A DNA stretch of 64,000 nt from NCBI GenBank assembly GCA_023333565.1, contig JAJKFH010000801.1:682001-746000 (forward strand), read 5' to 3'. The DNA comes from Puffinus mauretanicus (taxonomy: Eukaryota; Chordata; Aves; Procellariiformes; Procellariidae). The notes under the pieces were generated by a model. It was not told the origin of the DNA and did not search any database. It worked only from the letters and a program-made list of their open reading frames with translations. This document shows, one piece after another, positions 33,237 through 43,312 of this stretch. Every line of letters starts with the position of its first letter. Position 1 is the first letter of the stretch. Position numbers and translations under genes: made by a program.

Positions 33237-34680
33237 GACACACACAGGTCTATCAGTACAGATGGGATCCACCCAAGGGTACTGAGGGAGCTGGCAGAAG
33301 TGCTCACCAAGCCACTTTCAATCGTTTCTCAGCAGTCCTGGCTAACTGGGGAGGCCCCAGTTGACTGGAGGTTAGCAAATGTGACGCCCATCTACAACAA
33401 GGGCTGGAAGGAGGATCCAGGGAACTACAGGCCTGTCAGTCTGACCTCTGTGCCAGGGAAGGTTATGGAGCAGATCATCTTGAGTGCCATCACACGGCAC
33501 GTACAGGACTACCAGGTGATCAGGCCCAGTCAGCATGGGTTTATGAAAGGCAGGTCCTGCTTGACTAACCTGATCTCCTTCTATGACCAGGTGACCTGCT
33601 TAGTGGATGAGGGAAAGGCTGTAGATGTAGTCTACCTAGACTTTAGTAAAGCCTTTGACACCATTTCCCACAGCATTCTCCTGGAGAAACTGGCTGCTCA
33701 TGGCTTGGATGTGCTGGCTAAAAAACTGGCTGGACGGCCGAGCCCAGAGAGCTGTGGTGAACGGAGTTAAATCCAGTTGGCGGCCGGTCACGAGCGGTGT
33801 TCCCCAGGGCTCAGTATTGGGGCCAGTTCTGTTCAATATCTTTATCAACGATCTGGATGAGGGGATCGAGTGCTCCCTCAGTAAGTTTGCAGATGACACC
33901 AAGTTGGGTGGGAGTGTTGATCTGCTGGAGGGTAGGAAGGCTCTGCAGAGGGACCTGGACAGGCTGGATCGATGGGCTGAGGCCAACTGTATGAGGTTCA
34001 ACAAGGCCAAGTGCCGGGTCCTGCACTTGGGGCCACAACAACCCCAGGCAACGCTACAGGCTTGGGGAAGAGTGGCTGGAAAGCTGCCCAGAGGAAAAGG
34101 ACCTGGGGGTGCTGGTTGACAGCCGGCTGAACATGAGCCGGCAGTGTGCCCAGGTGGCCAAGAAGGCCAACGGCATCCTGGCCTGTATCAGAACTAGTGT
34201 GGCCAGCAGGAGCAGGGAGGTGATCGTGCCCCTGTACTGGGCACTGGTGAGGCCGCACCTCGAATCCTGTGTTCAGTTCTGGGCCCCTCACTGCAAGAAG
34301 GACATGGAGGTGCTGGAGCGTGTCCAGAGGAGGGCAACGAAGCTGGTGAAGGGTCTGAAGAACAAGTCTGATGAGGGAACTGGGGTTGTTTAGTCTGGAG
34401 AAGAGGAGGCTGAGGGGAGACCATATTGCGCTCTACAACTACCTGAAAGGAGGTTGTAGTGAGGTGGGTGTTGGTCTCTTCTCCCAAGTAACAAGCGATA
34501 GGACGAGAGGAAATGGCCTCAAGTTACTGCAGGGGAGGTTTAGATTGGATATTAAGAAAAATTCCTTCACTGAAAGGGTTGTCAAGCCTTGGAACAGGCT
34601 GCCCAGGGAAGTGGTGGAGTCCCCATCCCTGGAGGTATTTAAAAGATGTGTAGATGTGGTGCTTAGGGACATGTTTAATG
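33237..34680 (+). pseudogene. CR1 reverse transcriptase and C-terminus (broken)
   Basis: After the TGA the RT continues in the same frame to about 33705: the NYRPVSLTSVPGKVMEQII block, PSQHGFMKGRSCLTNLISF and the intact motif [14 protein letters not shown] short deletion near 33710-33722 (where HGLD is normally followed by about ten more residues before [12 protein letters not shown]) shifts the frame. FADD lies at 33886-33897 in the second frame. A +1 G insertion (GGGG at 34029-34032) and an 11-bp deletion at about 34372, with GAG microhomology, shift the frame again. The last frame runs to the end of the protein near 34680. All catalytic motifs exist in DNA but not in one frame. Confidence 0.9.
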
Positions 34681-34770
34681 GTGGACCTGGCAGTGTTAGG
34701 TTAATGGTTGGATTTGATGATCTTAAAGGTCTTTTCTAACCTAAACGATTCTGTGATTCTATGATTCTAA

Positions 34771-36200
34771 TTTAGTATGTCTAAGTTATAAAAATTTGCC
34801 TCAACTATACTCCAGTATGGAATGGAAAAAGGATTTATCTTCGTAAAAAGAGATGTATTCTACTCCTGATTTCAGAAACTGCTGGTAGGATTCAGTTTGT
34901 CCCAAAGTCAGGGATAGTTAAACTCTCAGATCAAGGTGGCTGTGTGTGAATCAGGTGCCTGAACTCCCATTTTAATCCATGAAGATCTAGTTGATGGAGC
35001 CAGCAGGATGCAGAGAGCTGTTCAGCTCTGCATAAATGTGGGATGAGATGAATACCTTCTAGATTTCACTAACTGTATGGGCTGACTCTCTATGAGATAT
35101 AATGGGAGCTCACACATAGACATCTCCGTGTAGACACTGGCAAGATGTAGTGCCCAGAGGTGATGGTGCTGGATGTCGAAGCTACTGTCCTAGCTGCAGA
35201 CTGCAACTGTGATATCTGTCCCTAGGGATGGCAAGGACCTTGAAAATTGCCTTCTCCAGACACCTCATACTTCCTCATCTGAAAGAGAGCCCTTCTAGAA
35301 ATGCTGTTGAGGTGAACCCCTGAGCCAAGGAGTGTGCACAGCGGCGCACGTGCTGCGCTGCTATTTCTGCAGGATTGTTGTACCTTGATGCCTGTTCTCA
35401 GCTGCATCTCCAGAAGCGATCAGTATCCTCCAATCTGATGAAGGATGTCCTTCTTCCTCCCTTTCCCGGTGGCCTCATCACCTGACGACACGCCTGTTCA
35501 TGTACGTATGTGTTTTGGAACCCCTCTAAGCACTCTGATCTTTGACAGTTTTTTTATGCTTGTTAGGCCCTTCTATTTCTTTAAGGTAGGGAGCTGCTCT
35601 TGTAAGTTATATTTTTTGAATTGATTTTTTCTCAGGCAAAATAAGATCAATCAAATCATATGGCTAATAAAATTGATGAAGAACCAATAAAAGCCCAGTG
35701 ACACACCATCTGGCACGCTGAAGATGAACGACGAGAAAACCAAGCCACTGCTCAAATCTTAACCTTCCTTATCACATTAGAAGCTCATTCACACTTCATA
35801 ATAGCCCAACATTTCTTTTCAGCTACTGAGATTAATGCCAAAGAATACATAATCACACAATAATTCTCTGTATCTTTCTATCCAGATGCATTGAGTGGAG
35901 TCATCAAAATAAACAGATCAGCCATTTATTCCCCCCCACCATATTCACTAGCACCGTAACAGCAGCAACCGAAACAGAACCTCTGCAGGAGCAGGGGATC
36001 CTGCCGTTAAACAGAAGGCAGCTGGAAAGAGCAGATATTCCAAAGCATCAAAATTATTTAGGAGGAGAACCCCTGTTGAAGTCCACAAAATTTCAACTTG
36101 TAACTCCTGGGGCCTCATGCTGTCGAGCCATCAATGGGCTTTTGAAATTTTCACCTGACCCTGCCAAGAAGGATGTTACCACAGAATATAAAGTTGAGGC
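34771..36200. other. Intergenic DNA, no gene seen (weak old repeat near 34,955-35,000)
   Basis: CAGGTGCCTGAACTCCCATT and the following AATCCATGAAGATCT resemble the short palindromic core of an old amniote repeat (AGGTGCCTAACTCCCATTGA and AATCAATGGGAATCT). The match is weak. The remaining sequence shows no gene or RNA. Confidence 0.45.
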
Positions 36201-36206
36201 TCAGTT

Positions 36207-36256
36207 ACAGATCTGAGTCAACGGAGTTGTATCTTGCCAAGGGCTGATTTGGGCTT
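36207..36256 (+). repeat. Short relic of an old amniote LINE/SINE 3' end
   Basis: GAGTCAACGGAGTTGTATC, then GGGCTGATTTGGGCTT, matches a widely distributed amniote repeat tail (AAGTCAATGGAGTTACACC, then AGGATTTGGCCC). Only about 50 bp are recognisable. I cannot name the family reliably. Confidence 0.35.
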
Positions 36257-37410
36257 TCAAACTTCAAAAAGAAATTGCAAAATCCAAATAGGGGTTATTG
36301 GAAGTCATAGCACTGAACGGCCACATCTATAACGTGAGTGACCTTTTAGAAACTGTGTATGAACGTATCCTTAATATGAATCATGACCCTGATGCACCCT
36401 GAAAATATGGGGTATTATAACAAATATTGACAAATTGTCAGGATAGTGATACAAGACAGGGCTGGAGATTTGATTGCATATTTAAAGTACGGATTGCTAA
36501 AGGCTCCTCAGTTACGTCTATCCCAGTACAGGCCATTTCTCTCGTAATGTAGGATATCATGTACACAACTGCTGAAGTATTGTGAGCTGTTTGCAGTCCA
36601 AGTGACGGGTTTTGGTCGTCTATCACCGCAAGGCCTAATCAGAGTGCTGCTCTGCTCGTGATGTGTTGGTGTAATACATCCGCACAGAGACACGGGTGAG
36701 GATTGCATACCCACACGTCTGGCAAATGCGTATGCCCCGCGTGTTTATAGATGTGTATGGAGGTGTGTATAGGCACACACACGTAGCTATGTACTGTTGC
36801 TCTCTTTGGCTTTAGATTAAAATTGTATTGATGTTTATAGTGTCCTGGAAGAGACGGATATGTATCTCTTGAAATACCTGTGGACCAAAGTAATCCTTGG
36901 TGTATCTGCCCTGGGAGATGACATGAACTGGGACCAATAGCTTTGGGGAGAGGGTTACAGCAATTGTGCTATGTGAGTCTTCAGACATAAGCCCAATGGT
37001 ATTAAATGACCATTAAACCGTCTATTAAGCCTCACAATAAATGGCATATTAAACCATGCAGAATGTCTTAAAAAGCTGACTTACCAAGAGATCTTGGTGA
37101 GTACTTATACATAGGGTGTAGCTTAATACAATGCATTTATTAATGATCTAAAGGAAAAGATCAGCTCATTACTAGCAAGGTTTGCAGTTTGGAGCAATAG
37201 CTGGCAGCGGTGAATAATGGTAAGGGAAGGGAAGTTATACATCGTTTTGTAAGCTGGAATGATTTAAATAACAAGTGCTTTTAATGTAACCAAATGCCAG
37301 CATACGCTTCTGGGAAGTGGAGACGTGCATAGCGCTTACAGGATGTGGGGCTGCCTCCTGGAAGGCATTGACTCGGGGAGGCGGTGGGAGGTCGTGGTCA
37401 ATAAACAGCG
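36257..37410. other. Intergenic DNA, no gene seen
   Basis: A TG/CA-rich patch lies at about 36745-36785. No coding motif or recognisable repeat was found elsewhere. Confidence 0.5.
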
Positions 37411-37562
37411 TACGACGGTTGTCCAATATAATCGTGTGGCTAAGAGAGCTAATGGGAGCCTCGGATGTATAACCGGGGGAAAATGGAGCAGAAGGAAGAA
37501 AGTGGTATTACTGCTGTTTGCTGCAATAGTATGCCCATTGGTCAGAAATGATCCTGGGGTCT
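37411..37562 (+). mobile_element. Very old CR1/L2-clade RT relic (plus orientation)
   Basis: Within a 79-codon frame (37325-37564) the segment VQYNRVAKRANGSLGCI, followed by RRKKVVLLLFAAIVCP, parallels the CR1 RT block [13 protein letters not shown] followed by [15 protein letters not shown]. Spacing and order agree, but identity is low and no neighbouring CR1 blocks are clear. It is probably a fossil fragment of a CR1-clade LINE distinct from the young copies. Confidence 0.45.
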
Positions 37563-38404
37563 GAATAAAGACGCAATGCAGTCATTACTATTAAAATAAC
37601 TACAAATATTTTTTGAAAATTATCTGAGTTTAGGAAAAAAGCTTACTTACAAGAGGAAGGTTACTCAGAAATAAAGATGCATCTTACTCACAGACTGTAA
37701 GCACCTATATAGGGAAAAAACTACTGAAGGCAGAGGACTGGTGAAATGAGCAGGTAAAACCATAGTGAGATCCCGTGCCTGGAACTTCAAGTTGAACATA
37801 TTCAGGGTAACAACACGAAGTAACTTTTTATGGGGTAAGAGCCCTGGTAATACTACATCTAATGATTTTGTGGATTCTCCAGCTCTGCTGGATTTCTCTG
37901 GGTAAGCTTTACTCAGTTCAAGCAGAACTTACGCAGGAATTGCTAGGTGAAATGTTATGCCCTGTGTTATGGTGCTGTCATACTCACTGATCATAATGTT
38001 CCCTTCTGGCATTACAAACCTATGAACCTAAGAAATGCATGACTGAAGGGCAGCTATGGTGCAGCTACTGCATTCTAAAGGGGAGAAAGCTATCTGGGTC
38101 ATATCTTGGGGAGAGAGACTGTGTTATGCTGGGGAGGTGAGAACCGACCTTTGGCTTGTTCGCAGTGACAGGAATTGCAAATACATGTTCTTTGCAAAAA
38201 TACATCTTTTCCTGCCAGTCCTGGGAAGCCTTGCTTCTGCAAAGGTCTGGTGTAGACAGTACCTGACTCGCTCCGCACTAGGCTTTGAGAGGGGGCACAT
38301 AGGGGGGCAGGCATTTTTGCAGGGGAGCGTACATAAGAGTTGTAGTGGAGGAAGACTATTTGGGTGGCTACTGAGTGAGCCAGCATGTTTCTACCCTATT
38401 CAAG

Positions 38405-38850
38405 CACATTTCAGACCAGTATTACCCATATTTAGCACTGTGCCATCCCCTGCTGGCAATGCTCCTCATAATGTAGCCCAGGATACCATTTACCTTCTTA
38501 GCTACAAGGGCATATTGCCATTGAACTGGCTTATGTTCAACTTGGTGTCCACTAGGACCCCCAGGGCCTTTTCTGCCAAGCTGCTTTCCAGTCAGTCGGC
38601 CCCCAGCATATACTGGTGCATGAGGATGTTCCTCCCCAGGTGCAGGACTTTGAGCTTGCCTTTGCTGAGCTGCATGAGGTTCCTGTCGGCCCATTTCTCC
38701 TGTCTATCAAGGTCCCTCTGGGTGACAGCACAACCCTCTGGTGCATCAGCCACTCCTCCCAGGTTTGTATTGTCTGCAAACTTGCTTACCAGTTAGCTGG
38801 CTTCAGTAGCCAAGCTGCTGGTGGACATTCTGCCACGTGAAGCATCTATC
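38405..38850 (-). mobile_element. Old diverged CR1 LINE RT fragment (minus orientation)
   Basis: On the minus strand the blocks run in CR1 order: a degenerate GGVADAPEGCAV segment, QRDLDRQEKWADRNLMQLSK, KVLHLG, MLGADWLESSLAEK, LGVLVDTKLN. Identity to the young copies is far lower and frameshifts and stops are present, so this insertion is old. The RT catalytic motif lies at or beyond the truncated edge. The 246-codon open frame on the + strand (38056-38796) runs antisense through it and is not a gene. Confidence 0.82.
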
Positions 38851-39156
38851 AAGATTTTCACCAATGCAAGGAAGGCATCATGCCCAGGCAGCCTGACCCT
38901 CCCCAGGGCTGGGAGCTGAATGCCACATTTGGGACACCTCTACACAGCAGGTTTGTGTGGCAGCACCCCCCTTTGCTTACACTGGTAAATGACAATCAGT
39001 GGGCCAGGGAAATGCGTATCTAGGAGAGGACTGATAGTTCTGTGCTTTCATTTTTGCCTAAGCTGTCAAAAATGGCCATGTCTCCTTAACCCCCTTGCAC
39101 CCCTCCCTAGCGCAAAGGGACACTAGAAGACCATCATTTCATCTATCGCGCCTTTA

Positions 39157-39240
39157 GTCATGTCTACACCTTGTAGCTGATTTCAGTGCAACATCAGCAG
39201 GTTCATGTGGAGTTATCTGATGTAGACACATATCGTGGGC
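39157..39240. repeat. Possible MITE-like inverted repeat with TGTCTACA ends
   Basis: CATGTCTACACC (39159-39170) and GATGTAGACACAT (about 39219-39231) are near-complementary ends about 50 bp apart. This resembles the TIR style of old hAT-type elements in reptile-lineage genomes. The interior is not recognised and the arms are short. Confidence 0.25.
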
Positions 39241-42200
39241 TATTGAGTCACGCAGAGATGCTAACTCAGACCCTAAGAGCAATTTATTGCTCTTAGCACA
39301 GTGATAAACCCAAGCTGATAATCTCTGCCTCTTAGCAAAACTAAGGTACTCAGAGGTAGGGCTGTGCTGTTCTGGAGCCCGGCTCGGCATAGTTTGCTCT
39401 GGCATTTGTGCTCTGTTCATCATGGTGCGATATAGATGCACTCTTAGATTCTTTTCAGACTCACTAAATCATGGCAGAACGGGGAGTTGTGTTCTCAGCT
39501 CCCTGGAAAATTACAGCTGTTATATTGTCACATCAACAATTGGACAGGCATTTTTACAGGCAAATAATAACAGATCAGGTGCGGAGATTGAAAGGTGTAA
39601 CCAATAAAAAGAACAAAGCAACAGGGAGGGAAAATTGTTGCAGTGCAGGTTAATTGCAAAGCAGTTATAGATGTAAAGCACAAGTCAAACAAGTCAGGTA
39701 GGCAAAAGATAGCTTGATAGACAAGGAATGAAATGCAAAGTACAGGAACAAATGCAATTTCAACAGGAAGTTTTACGAGGAATTATTGCCCTGAGGTAAA
39801 GAATCTGAGGCTGGAAGAAATAGCCAATAAAGCAGAAAGAAGGTAGTTTATTATTTGAAGATGTTAAGGTTTAGGAGCAACATCTGTGATAGTCCTCTAA
39901 TATCAGCAGAGATCCGAGTGCCATTATTCCCCTGGGTAACCTTGAGACACCTCTGGGGCTTCTCCAGCCTACAGAATGAGATCAGCAGTAGCCTGCCCAG
40001 TTCATGAAATGATTGTGGGTTCCTCTCCATAATTCAACAACACGGGACAGCGAGAAATTCAGAGGTAGAAAATGTGAACCTGAAGGCTGAGTGAATTTGA
40101 TTAAATGTATTGCCCTGGGCTGTCATGGTGTCCTCCACATTGAGACAACTCATTGAAAAAATAGTCGTAAGGAGAAAGGCTACATTATGTTGGCAGGTTG
40201 ACATTACAGTTGAGCCTGTCTGGCCTATTGAGCTGGTGAAGGCAGCCTGTACCAGTTTTTTCAGCTACTAGGCACATGATGGAGCTATCATCTGTTCAAT
40301 GTAGGTAGCAGCTCCTGCAGTATTGACAGGTAACATTCCTGTCATTGAGGCTATTTGACAAGTCCAACTATAAGACTGTCACATGAAGTTGGCATAACTT
40401 TTCCAAACATTAATTGTTAGTGAGAAACTTGACATCTTACCAATTTTTTCTATATAGAGGCTTTAGTGGAAAAAAAATGCTTGTTGCAGCAGTTTCCTTT
40501 TAGTTCCTTAATCATCTGTTAAGTGAGTCTGTACTAGGAGTTTAATACAGAATTTTAAAGTGCTTAGACCTAATGAAACCACGCTGGAAAGCGGCACTGC
40601 GGCAGCAGCAGGACAAGGGGTCCTACAGTAGGAACAGCCCAAATAAGTCATGTTGGCGTTCCTCCTTCCCAAAATTTAGCAAAGCATTTATGGTGCCTGA
40701 CGGCACCAAATTTGGGTGCTGGAGATTGACAAGAGAGGCAGGTAAGTGCTGTGTGCTGCCGGGGGGGAGGCACACATAGCTGTGCACCTGTCCCAGAGAA
40801 CAGCCACGTTTTACAACTCTGTACAAAACTTTTGAGACACAAATTGGGGAGATCGGAAAATGAGACAGAGAAAAATGAAACGAGAGGCAATTTAGAGAAG
40901 AAAAACCTGGCACAAAACCCAGATTCAGTGGAAGGACCAAGTGCATAAGGAGCAGTAGGAAGGGGTAGGAGTGAGAGTATGGGTGTTGCGGCAGGGAGCC
41001 ATGGGACGAGAAGGCATTGCCTCCGTTCTGCCCGAGCCGGTGTGCCTTGAATTTTCTGGTCTCCCTGGGCAGGTCATAACTGGGACACACTGATGGACTG
41101 GGTAGAATTCAAGCACAGATAATAATAAGGGCTGTACAGCAGGATTTATAAAGAAAAGTTAAGCACCAAATGTGCACAGTTTGTCTCCATGACAGCCTGA
41201 CATTAGAGCAGTGTAAATACAGATGAAAAGGAAGAGGTATCATTTAACATAATAGATGGGTGCTTTGAGCAAGGGCTTTCCCTGGTCCTTACTCCAAGGA
41301 AGTCTGCATGTTAATGAAGACTAAACTCAACCCCTTCTGCATGCTTGGCTGCTGCTGAGATCCCCCCCCCACAACGCCTCAGCCTGTACCCTATCCCTTC
41401 TCCCTGGAGGGAAATCACTCTCAATCACATCCAGGGGGGACAAAGAGGGAGTCCCTCCCTCTCCTGGGAGTCAGCAAAACTTCCTTCCCATTTCTCCAGA
41501 GGCTCAGTATAAATCCCCTTAGTCAACGTTATGCTGTACTCAACACCAGCTCTCCCATAGCCCATAGCTCAGGCTAAGTTTGAGTTGTCGCTATCGAGGT
41601 TGTTATCTTCAGTTACTTGAGCGCGCCAAATCAAACGCTGCTCCTTGGAGCAATGGCACATAAAGATCCGGGTACACTTGGCCCTGAGCAACCACTTAGC
41701 CAGTGAAATGGGTCACACAGTTACCAAATCTCAGGGAAAGCTTTGGAGACCATCAGGTAGAAAGAAAAACCTGTCCACCAGAACAGGACTGCCTTGTGAG
41801 CAGGAGCTGTGGCTCCTCTCTCTGTCTGCAGCTCTTTTTCCAAACCTCACTGTTTCCTCGCTCAAGGGTAACAGCTGCCTGAAAGCTCCTGCAGCTCAGA
41901 ATAAGGCAACTGGTGCTCAGCTATCAGGAAAGCATCCAGAAGTAGTAATTTCCCATTATTTCTTAGATTGCATTTTAATTATTGACAGGCAGCCAGCCAG
42001 CATTGGATGGTGATGACTGCCGAGAGCCAGAGTGCCCAAAGGCATTCTGTAGTAGGGGGTTAAATTTTGTTAATGATCTGAGTTTCTGCCAAACTCACTG
42101 CCGCATATCACGAGTGACACTAACTAGACTTGGAGGCTTTTTCAGTTAAGTGCTTGCACTTTATTCACATGAGCCATTTCATATACTGCTGCTCAGAAAA

Positions 42201-42253
42201 TACAGAAGAGCACACAGAACAAATAAGGATGGGTGAGTACCTCTGGATGGCTT
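39241..42253. other. 3-kb unassigned intergenic stretch
   Basis: No protein family, tRNA or LTR end pair could be recognised. Open frames up to 155 codons (minus, 40623-41090) carry no motif. A C9 run lies at about 41363-41371. I could not show that this region is retroviral or otherwise mobile, although it lacks obvious older repeats. Confidence 0.45.
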
Positions 42254-43312
42254 TACTGGGTAAAAAACTGGCTGGACGGCTGAGCCCAGAGAGTTGTGGT
42301 GAACGGAGTTAAATCCAGTTGGCAGCCGGTCAGGAGCGGTGTTCCCCAGGGCTCAGTTTTGGGGCCGGTCCTGTTCAATATCTTTATCAACGATCTGGAT
42401 GAGGGGATCGAGTGCTGCCTCAGTCAGTTTGCAGATGACACCAAGTTGGGCGGGAGTGTTGATCTGCTGGAGGGTAGGAAGGCTCTGCAGAGGGACCTGG
42501 ACAGGCTGGATCGATGGGCCGAGGCCAACTGTGTGAGGTTCAACAAGGCCAAGTGCCGGGTCCTGCACTTCGGCCACAACAACCCCAGGCAACGCTACAG
42601 GCTTGGGGAAGAGTGGCTGGAAAGCTGCCCGGAGGAAAAGGACCTGGGGTGCTGGTTGACAGCCGGCTGAACATGAGCCGGCAGTGTGCCCAGGTGGCCA
42701 AGAAGGCCAAGGGCATCCTGGCCTGTATCAGAAATGGTGTGGCCAGCAGGAGCAGGGAGGTGATCGTGCCCCTGTACTCGGCACTGGTGAGGCCGCACCT
42801 CGAATACTGTGTTCAGTTTTGGGCCCCTCACTACAAGAAGGACATGGAGGTGCTGGAGCTTGTCCAGAGGAGGGCAACGAAGCTGGTGAAGGGCCTGGAG
42901 CACAAGTCTTATGAGGAGCGGCTGAGGGAACTGGGGTTGTTTAGCCTGGAGAAGAGGAGGCTGAGGGGAGACCTCATCGCGCTCTACAACTACCTGAAAG
43001 GAGGTTGTAGCAAGGTGGGTGTTGGTCTCTTCTCCCAAGTAACAAGTGATAGGACGAGAGGAAATGGCCTCAAGTTGTGCCAAAGGAGGTTTAGATTGGA
43101 TATTAAGAAAAATTTCTTCACAGGAAGGGTTGTCAAGCATTGGAACAGGCTGCCCAGGGAAGTGGTGGAGTCCCCATCCCTGGAGGTATTGAAAAGTCAT
43201 GTAGATGTGGTGCTTAGGGACATGGTTTAGTGGTGGACTTGGCAGTGCTGGGTTAACGGTTAGACTTGATGATCTTAAAGGCCTTTTCCAACCTAAATGA
43301 TTCTATGATTTT
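42254..43312 (+). mobile_element. CR1 LINE, 5'-truncated 1.06-kb copy, least damaged (plus orientation)
   Basis: It begins at TGGGTAAAAAACTGGCTGGA inside the RT domain and ends with ATGATTCTATGATTTTGTG at about 43294-43312. Sequence agreement with the RT C-terminal halves of the 26- and 33-kb copies is very high over the whole length. Everything upstream (endonuclease, RT fingers and motif A) is missing. Confidence 0.96.
42296..43230 (+). pseudogene. CR1 reverse transcriptase C-terminal part (one frameshift)
   Basis: The frame holds [25 protein letters not shown] (FADD at 42428-42439), and the full C-terminal region through FFTGRVV and [12 protein letters not shown] to the natural stop at 43228-43230. 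A single lesion divides it: four Gs at 42646-42649 where the other two copies have five, so the frame switches near residue 118 of this fragment. Without the 5' half it cannot be active. Confidence 0.9.

Larger units (their letters stand above)
32724..34770 (+). mobile_element. CR1 LINE, 2.05-kb copy, longest in the window (plus orientation)
   Basis: It begins in the linker between the endonuclease and RT domains (a SPKDILKVQEKAV segment, about 32730), covers the whole RT region and ends with the tandem ATTCTGTG/ATTCTATG terminus at about 34745-34767. The endonuclease and ORF1 are missing through 5' truncation. Catalytic motifs are recognisable but the frame is broken at several places, so it is inactive. 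The 5' border is approximate because no target-site duplication was seen. Confidence 0.96.

Noticed and set aside
38056..38796. 246-codon open frame on the + strand
   Set aside because: Its second half runs antisense through an old minus-orientation CR1 fragment and its first half has no recognisable motif. It is a chance frame, not a gene.
39241..42253. Possible endogenous retrovirus remnant in the unassigned stretch
   Set aside because: No paired LTRs, primer-binding site, polypurine tract or recognisable gag/pol/env block was found on either strand.
42595..43200. 201-codon minus-strand frame
   Set aside because: It is the antisense of the 42-kb CR1 C-terminal region; high GC content keeps it open.
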